Both the position numbers and the translations under genes were made by a program. Positions 36,648 to 39,858 of a stretch of 39,858 nucleotides of DNA are shown in pieces. Below the pieces are notes generated by a model. The model worked only from the letters and a program-made list of their open reading frames with translations. It was not told the origin of the DNA and ran no database searches. The first letter of the stretch is position 1; each line of letters starts with the position of its first letter. Origin of the DNA: an uncultured Balneolaceae bacterium (GTDB lineage: Bacteria; Bacteroidota; Rhodothermia; Balneolales; Balneolaceae); the NCBI GenBank assembly GCA_938091655.1, contig CALKOA010000035.1:1-39858 (forward strand), in the 5' to 3' direction.

Positions 36648-37958
36648 ATGGCATTAGCAGCAACCACATTAATTGTATTTACCAGTGTAATAGTATTTTT
36701 TGTAGTAATACTACTTCTGGTATCTATTTTATTAGGAGCGAAATCTGTATTAACTCCATCAGGACCAGTTAAAATAACCATTAACGGTGAAAAAGAGATT
36801 GAGGTAGCCTCTGGGAGTACTTTATTGAGTACATTGGGAGACAATAAAATCTTTTTACCCTCTGCTTGTGGCGGTGGTGGAACTTGTGTTCAATGTAAGT
36901 GTCAGGTTCTTGAAGGTGGTGGAGAAATTTTACCAACGGAGACGCCGCATTTTACTCGAGCCGAACAAGCAGATAAATGGCGCCTAGGTTGTCAGGTTAA
37001 GGTAAAAGAAGACATGAACATTCAGATTCCTGAAGAAGTCTTTGGAATTAAGAAATGGCAAGCAAAAGTTGTGTCAAACTATAATGTGGCTTCATTTATC
37101 AAGGAATTTATCGTAGAAATTCCTGAGGAAATGGATTACAAAGCGGGTGGATATATACAGATAGAAATACCACCATGCGAAGTAGATTATAAAAACATTG
37201 ACATTACCGCCCACCCGGAAGAGCACGATACCCCTGATAAATTTCAGCTCGAATGGGATAAATTTGGCCTATGGGATCTCAAAATGAAAAATGAGGAAAC
37301 GGTAGAGCGCGCCTACTCAATGGCTAGTTACCCTGCAGAAGGGCGTAAAGTAATGCTTAATGTTCGAATTGCAACACCACCATGGGATAGAGCCAAAAAC
37401 GGTTGGATGGATGTAAATCCAGGTATTGCTTCTTCGTTTATATTCGACAAGAAACCAGGTGATACGGTAACGATTTCAGGCCCGTATGGCGAATTCTTTA
37501 TTAAAGAAGAGACCGAATCAGAAATGTTATACGTGGGAGGTGGAGCGGGTATGGCGCCAATGCGTTCTCATTTGTATCATCTGTTTAAAACTTTAGAAAC
37601 AGGTCGAAAGGTTTCTTACTGGTATGGTGGTCGTTCTAGACGTGAATTATTCTATCTAGATCATTTTAAACAACTAGAAGACAAGTTCGATAATTTCAAA
37701 TTCTATGTTGTTTTATCTGAACCACTCGAGGAAGATAATTGGGTTGAAAAGAAAGACATTAATGATCATAAAGGCGATGGTTTCTTAGGTTTCGTTCACC
37801 AAGCAGTGATAGATCAGTATTTATCTAAGCATCCTGAACCCGAAGAAATAGAATTTTATTTCTGTGGTCCTCCACTTATGAACCAAGCTGTTCAAAAAAT
37901 GTGTGACGATTGGGGAGTGCCCGAAGAGAATGTGGCGTTTGATGACTTTGGTGGATAA
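36648..37958 (+). CDS. nqrF: Na+-translocating NADH:quinone reductase subunit F
   Basis: NqrF is the NADH-oxidising entry subunit. The 436-residue protein has one N-terminal membrane helix (about 3-30). Its [2Fe-2S] ferredoxin domain has ligands C74, C80, C83 and C115, matching Vibrio C70, C76, C79 and C111. An FAD domain (AYSMASYP) and an NADH-binding domain ([43 protein letters not shown]) follow. The frame is open to 36585, but the upstream part overlaps nqrE and lacks family similarity, so ATG 36648 is the start. The apbE gene follows by 11 bases. Confidence 0.96.
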   Translation: MALAATTLIVFTSVIVFFVVILLLVSILLGAKSVLTPSGPVKITINGEKEIEVASGSTLLSTLGDNKIFLPSACGGGGTCVQCKCQVLEGGGEILPTETPHFTRAEQADKWRLGCQVKVKEDMNIQIPEEVFGIKKWQAKVVSNYNVASFIKEFIVEIPEEMDYKAGGYIQIEIPPCEVDYKNIDITAHPEEHDTPDKFQLEWDKFGLWDLKMKNEETVERAYSMASYPAEGRKVMLNVRIATPPWDRAKNGWMDVNPGIASSFIFDKKPGDTVTISGPYGEFFIKEETESEMLYVGGGAGMAPMRSHLYHLFKTLETGRKVSYWYGGRSRRELFYLDHFKQLEDKFDNFKFYVVLSEPLEEDNWVEKKDINDHKGDGFLGFVHQAVIDQYLSKHPEPEEIEFYFCGPPLMNQAVQKMCDDWGVPEENVAFDDFGG

Positions 37959-37969
37959 TATCAAAGCGT

Positions 37970-39046
37970 ATGTATAGATTAATGCGAGTAAACGCAGCAA
38001 ATAGAAACGGCCTTGGTCGTTTCTATTTTGTTTTAGGGCTATATACTTATCTACTGCTGGCAATCACATGTAGCCCATCCACGGCATATGAAACTTTACA
38101 TGGGCAAGCCCAGGGATCTACTTATTCCATACAGTTTGCACAAGATCAATTGGTTGATGGCATAGAATTACACGGGGAGATAGATCAGTTGTTATCACGT
38201 ATTGATTCTTCTATGAGCACCTACGTGCCAAGCTCACTCATTTCTAGTGTGAACCAATCTGAAGGTGCTTGGGTTAGAATCGATGATATGTTTATGAAAG
38301 TCTTGACTAGATCGATAGAGGTAGCCAACGAAACTGATGGCGCCTTTGATCCAACAATTGGCTCGGTCGTTCGATTATGGGGTTTTGGATTTGATGAAAT
38401 TCGTGGGGACATTAGCGACAAAAATATCCAAGAAGCATTGGCACGTAGTGGATTCGATCAGATTAAGATTGATACTTTAGCTTCTAGTGTGAGCATCCCC
38501 AAAGGATTTTCTATTGATTTCAACGCTATTGCGCAGGGATTTTCGGTGGATACATTGGCGTTATTATTAGAATCTAAAGGCATACAAAACTACATGGTAG
38601 AATTAGGGGGAGAAGTTCGCACCCGAGGATATAATGCTCAAGGTGATCATTGGAATATTGGTATAGATCGCCCCATTAACGAATTAGCAACAGGCAGAGA
38701 ATTACAGGCAATTATTACTTTGAAAAATCAATCCCTAGCTACTTCAGGTAATTATCGAAAATTTTGGATAGATGAACAGACCGGTATCAAATATGCTCAT
38801 ACTATAGACCCAAAAACGGGGCGACCAGCGATGAATCAATTACTAAGTGCAAGTATTGTGCATGTCGAGGCGACCATGGCAGACGCTTATGCCACCGCTT
38901 GTATGGTTTGGGGACATTTAAAGTGCATTGAGTTTCTAGAAGGTAATGCAGACTATTTTGGAGTACTTATCTATACCGATGAAGAAGGGAATTGGTTTAC
39001 TTATTACAGCCCGGAGCTAAACATAACGATGGTTCAGACAGACTAA
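37970..39046 (+). CDS. apbE: FAD:protein FMN transferase ApbE
   Basis: ApbE transfers FMN from FAD to Thr or Ser in S-G-A-T type motifs, here on NqrB and NqrC. The 358-residue exported protein has an N-terminal hydrophobic helix (RFYFVLGLYTYLLLAITC), possibly a lipoprotein signal although Thr before the Cys is atypical. The segments DPTIGSVVRLWGFG, SIDFNAIAQGFSVD, YMVELGGEVRTRG, TSGNYRKFWID and AHTIDPKTGRPA are all present. An alternative start is ATG 37982. Its place directly after nqrF makes it the dedicated flavinyl transferase for the pump. Confidence 0.95.
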   Translation: MYRLMRVNAANRNGLGRFYFVLGLYTYLLLAITCSPSTAYETLHGQAQGSTYSIQFAQDQLVDGIELHGEIDQLLSRIDSSMSTYVPSSLISSVNQSEGAWVRIDDMFMKVLTRSIEVANETDGAFDPTIGSVVRLWGFGFDEIRGDISDKNIQEALARSGFDQIKIDTLASSVSIPKGFSIDFNAIAQGFSVDTLALLLESKGIQNYMVELGGEVRTRGYNAQGDHWNIGIDRPINELATGRELQAIITLKNQSLATSGNYRKFWIDEQTGIKYAHTIDPKTGRPAMNQLLSASIVHVEATMADAYATACMVWGHLKCIEFLEGNADYFGVLIYTDEEGNWFTYYSPELNITMVQTD

Positions 39047-39097
39047 GATTGGTTGGAGTCTTCATTAAAATATTTCCTCCTAAACTAATAGTCATAT

Positions 39098-39352
39098 CTA
39101 GACAAAAGGGCTAAACTCAGGCTCTTCTTTCTTCTGGCTTTGTGTGTTTTTGTCTTCACTTTTACACTTCTGGTCAGGTAGCGCGCCGCATAAACTACAA
39201 GCCTCTCCCTCCTCATTAAGGAATGGACTATTACTTGCACAGGTACCAGCAAATTCACCATCTTTTTTGGCCCATATTTTAATAGCTATACCAGCAAAGC
39301 CAATACCTAAAAAGGTTATAGCTAATAATAGAGTGGCAAAAAATGATTCCAT
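39098..39352 (-). CDS. nqrM: Na+-NQR maturation factor NqrM (DUF539)
   Basis: NqrM is a small membrane protein needed for Na+-NQR assembly, thought to deliver iron to the NqrD/NqrE centre. The 84-residue protein has one N-terminal membrane helix (about 5-27) followed by four cysteines, C38 in GTCASNS, C52 and C55 in ACSLCG, and C63, the family pattern. The C-terminus is polar and charged. Unlike the usual arrangement after apbE on the same strand, here it is on the opposite strand and converges on apbE, 51 bp between stops. It therefore needs its own promoter. Confidence 0.9.
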   Translation of the reverse strand: MESFFATLLLAITFLGIGFAGIAIKIWAKKDGEFAGTCASNSPFLNEEGEACSLCGALPDQKCKSEDKNTQSQKKEEPEFSPFV

Positions 39353-39516
39353 GGATGGATTAATTTTAATGATAAGCTAAATCGAAATACTATTTAAAAA
39401 TCGCATTATTTATGGTAAATGACAATAAAAGCTTGTTATAAATAGTCTGCTCGAGGAGTAAAATAGGTGCTTCTCAGTGAACATTTCCATATATTTATTG
39501 CTCATTATTTATGAAT

Positions 39517-39590
39517 GCGCCCGTAGCTCAACTGGATAGAGTACCAGGTTTCGGCCCTGGGGGTTGGGGGTTCGAACCCTCCCGGGCGTA
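39517..39590 (+). tRNA. tRNA-Arg (anticodon TCG)
   Basis: A full cloverleaf is visible. The acceptor stem GCGCCCG/CGGGCGT ends in a G-T pair, the anticodon stem is CCAGG/CCTGG with loop TTTCGGC (anticodon TCG), and the T arm is GGGGG TTCGAAC CCTCC. The discriminator is A. CCA is not encoded. A terminator-like hairpin follows 11 bases later. Confidence 0.95.
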
Positions 39591-39600
39591 CAACTAAATT

Positions 39601-39637
39601 AAGCTAAGTAACATAATTACAGTTATTTAGCTTTTTT
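39601..39637 (+). terminator. Rho-independent terminator of tRNA-Arg
   Basis: AAGCTAAGTAAC (39601-39612) pairs with GTTATTTAGCTT (39622-39633) over 12 bp with one G-T pair and a 9-base loop, and is followed by TTTT. It is AT-rich but long. Confidence 0.75.
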
Positions 39638-39650
39638 ATTTTGTAGGAAC

Positions 39651-39667
39651 TGTACAAGTTTTGTACA
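39651..39667. repeat. Inverted repeat TGTACAA-GTT-TTGTACA downstream of tRNA-Arg
   Basis: Two 7-bp arms are exact reverse complements around a 3-base spacer, 60 bp past the tRNA end and beyond its terminator. It could be a regulator or recombinase binding site. No integrase gene is visible in the window. Confidence 0.35.
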
Positions 39668-39721
39668 ACTTATCTATAGTTAAGAGTGTTATAGCATTAA
39701 ATCAAGAGATGTATATCCTAT

Positions 39722-39858
39722 CTAATATCTAAGTATCCAGATAGATCTACATTTAGGACATCTCGATAAGAATGAAATGTATTACTGCCACTTAGTTCTT
39801 TTCCAGGTATGTTTACACCTAAGACATTTCATTTCAGATCCATTTATTTCAACTAAAT
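39722..39858 (-). pseudogene. C-terminal end of a zinc-ribbon protein, interrupted by an in-frame TAA (partial)
   Basis: A minus-strand frame enters from the right edge and reads EMKCLRCKHTWKRTKWQ before a TAA at 39782-39784. The same frame then continues for 19 codons to a TAG at 39722-39724 and contains SRCPKCRSIW. The two CxxC knuckles, CLRC and CPKC, are spaced as in a small zinc ribbon, so the TAA appears to split one domain. The upstream part is outside the window and family membership cannot be named. It may instead be an intact gene that ends at the TAA with a chance CPKC downstream. Confidence 0.4.

Noticed and set aside
39591-39599. CAACTAAAT repeated at the right edge of the window as evidence of an att site
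   Set aside because: Only 9 AT-rich bases, cut by the window edge and not part of the tRNA; kept only as a hint in the island-edge finding.

Overview
This roughly 40 kb window is a mostly core, chromosome-like stretch from an AT-rich bacterium, most likely a marine member of the Bacteroidota/Balneolota group. The lineage call rests on three things: a DUF4295 gene directly after rpmB-rpmG (a Bacteroidota-type arrangement), a TTG-N20-TATCTTTG promoter of the Bacteroidota TAnnTTTG type, and TPR-transmembrane-AraC regulators. A complete sodium-pumping NADH:quinone reductase operon suggests a marine or saline habitat. No prophage, CRISPR array or insertion sequence is visible.

Layout. 1-3.9 kb: start of an unidentified minus-strand gene, tRNA-Asp(GTC) with a terminator, then mnmG-rsmG and a WYL regulator. 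Three parS-like sites lie inside mnmG and rsmG, which suggests the origin-proximal segregation region. 3.9-8.4 kb: gyrB-gyrA on the minus strand. 8.5-9.3 kb: rpmB-rpmG-DUF4295, preceded by tandem repeats resembling DnaA boxes and followed by a strong terminator. 9.4-12.9 kb: yqeY, cvpA, tyrS, exonuclease III and a MarR regulator. 12.9-16.3 kb: uvrB (minus) and a fused chorismate mutase-prephenate dehydrogenase. 16.3-21.5 kb: the accessory part, with two tandem TPR-transmembrane-AraC genes (the first broken by two in-frame stops), a perfect palindrome upstream and a two-domain VOC protein downstream. 21.5-26.9 kb: a minus-strand block of DUF1643, TlpA-like thioredoxin, an iodotyrosine-deiodinase-like flavoprotein, a polytopic membrane protein with an HExxH site, and proline dehydrogenase. 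27.3-31.7 kb: a TSGG-repeat DUF4097 protein, then xseB-dxs-queA. 31.9-39.4 kb: nqrABCDEF-apbE, with nqrM facing it. 39.5 kb to the end: tRNA-Arg(TCG), its terminator, an inverted repeat and a broken zinc-ribbon gene.

How the genes work together. nqrA-F encode the respiratory sodium pump. ApbE attaches FMN to NqrB and NqrC, and NqrM is needed for iron assembly in NqrD/NqrE, so pump and maturation factors are all present. mnmG, queA, tyrS and the tRNAs serve translation; gyrAB, uvrB, xth and xseB serve DNA topology and repair; dxs feeds isoprenoid and probably quinone synthesis.

The items most worth a second look are the interrupted TPR-AraC gene and its tandem partner with a candidate operator, the deiodinase-like protein with its full Glu/Tyr/Lys lid triad, the parS trio, the gyrB-rpmB repeats, and the unassigned membrane metallopeptidase. 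I did not find a convincing wholly new multi-gene system.
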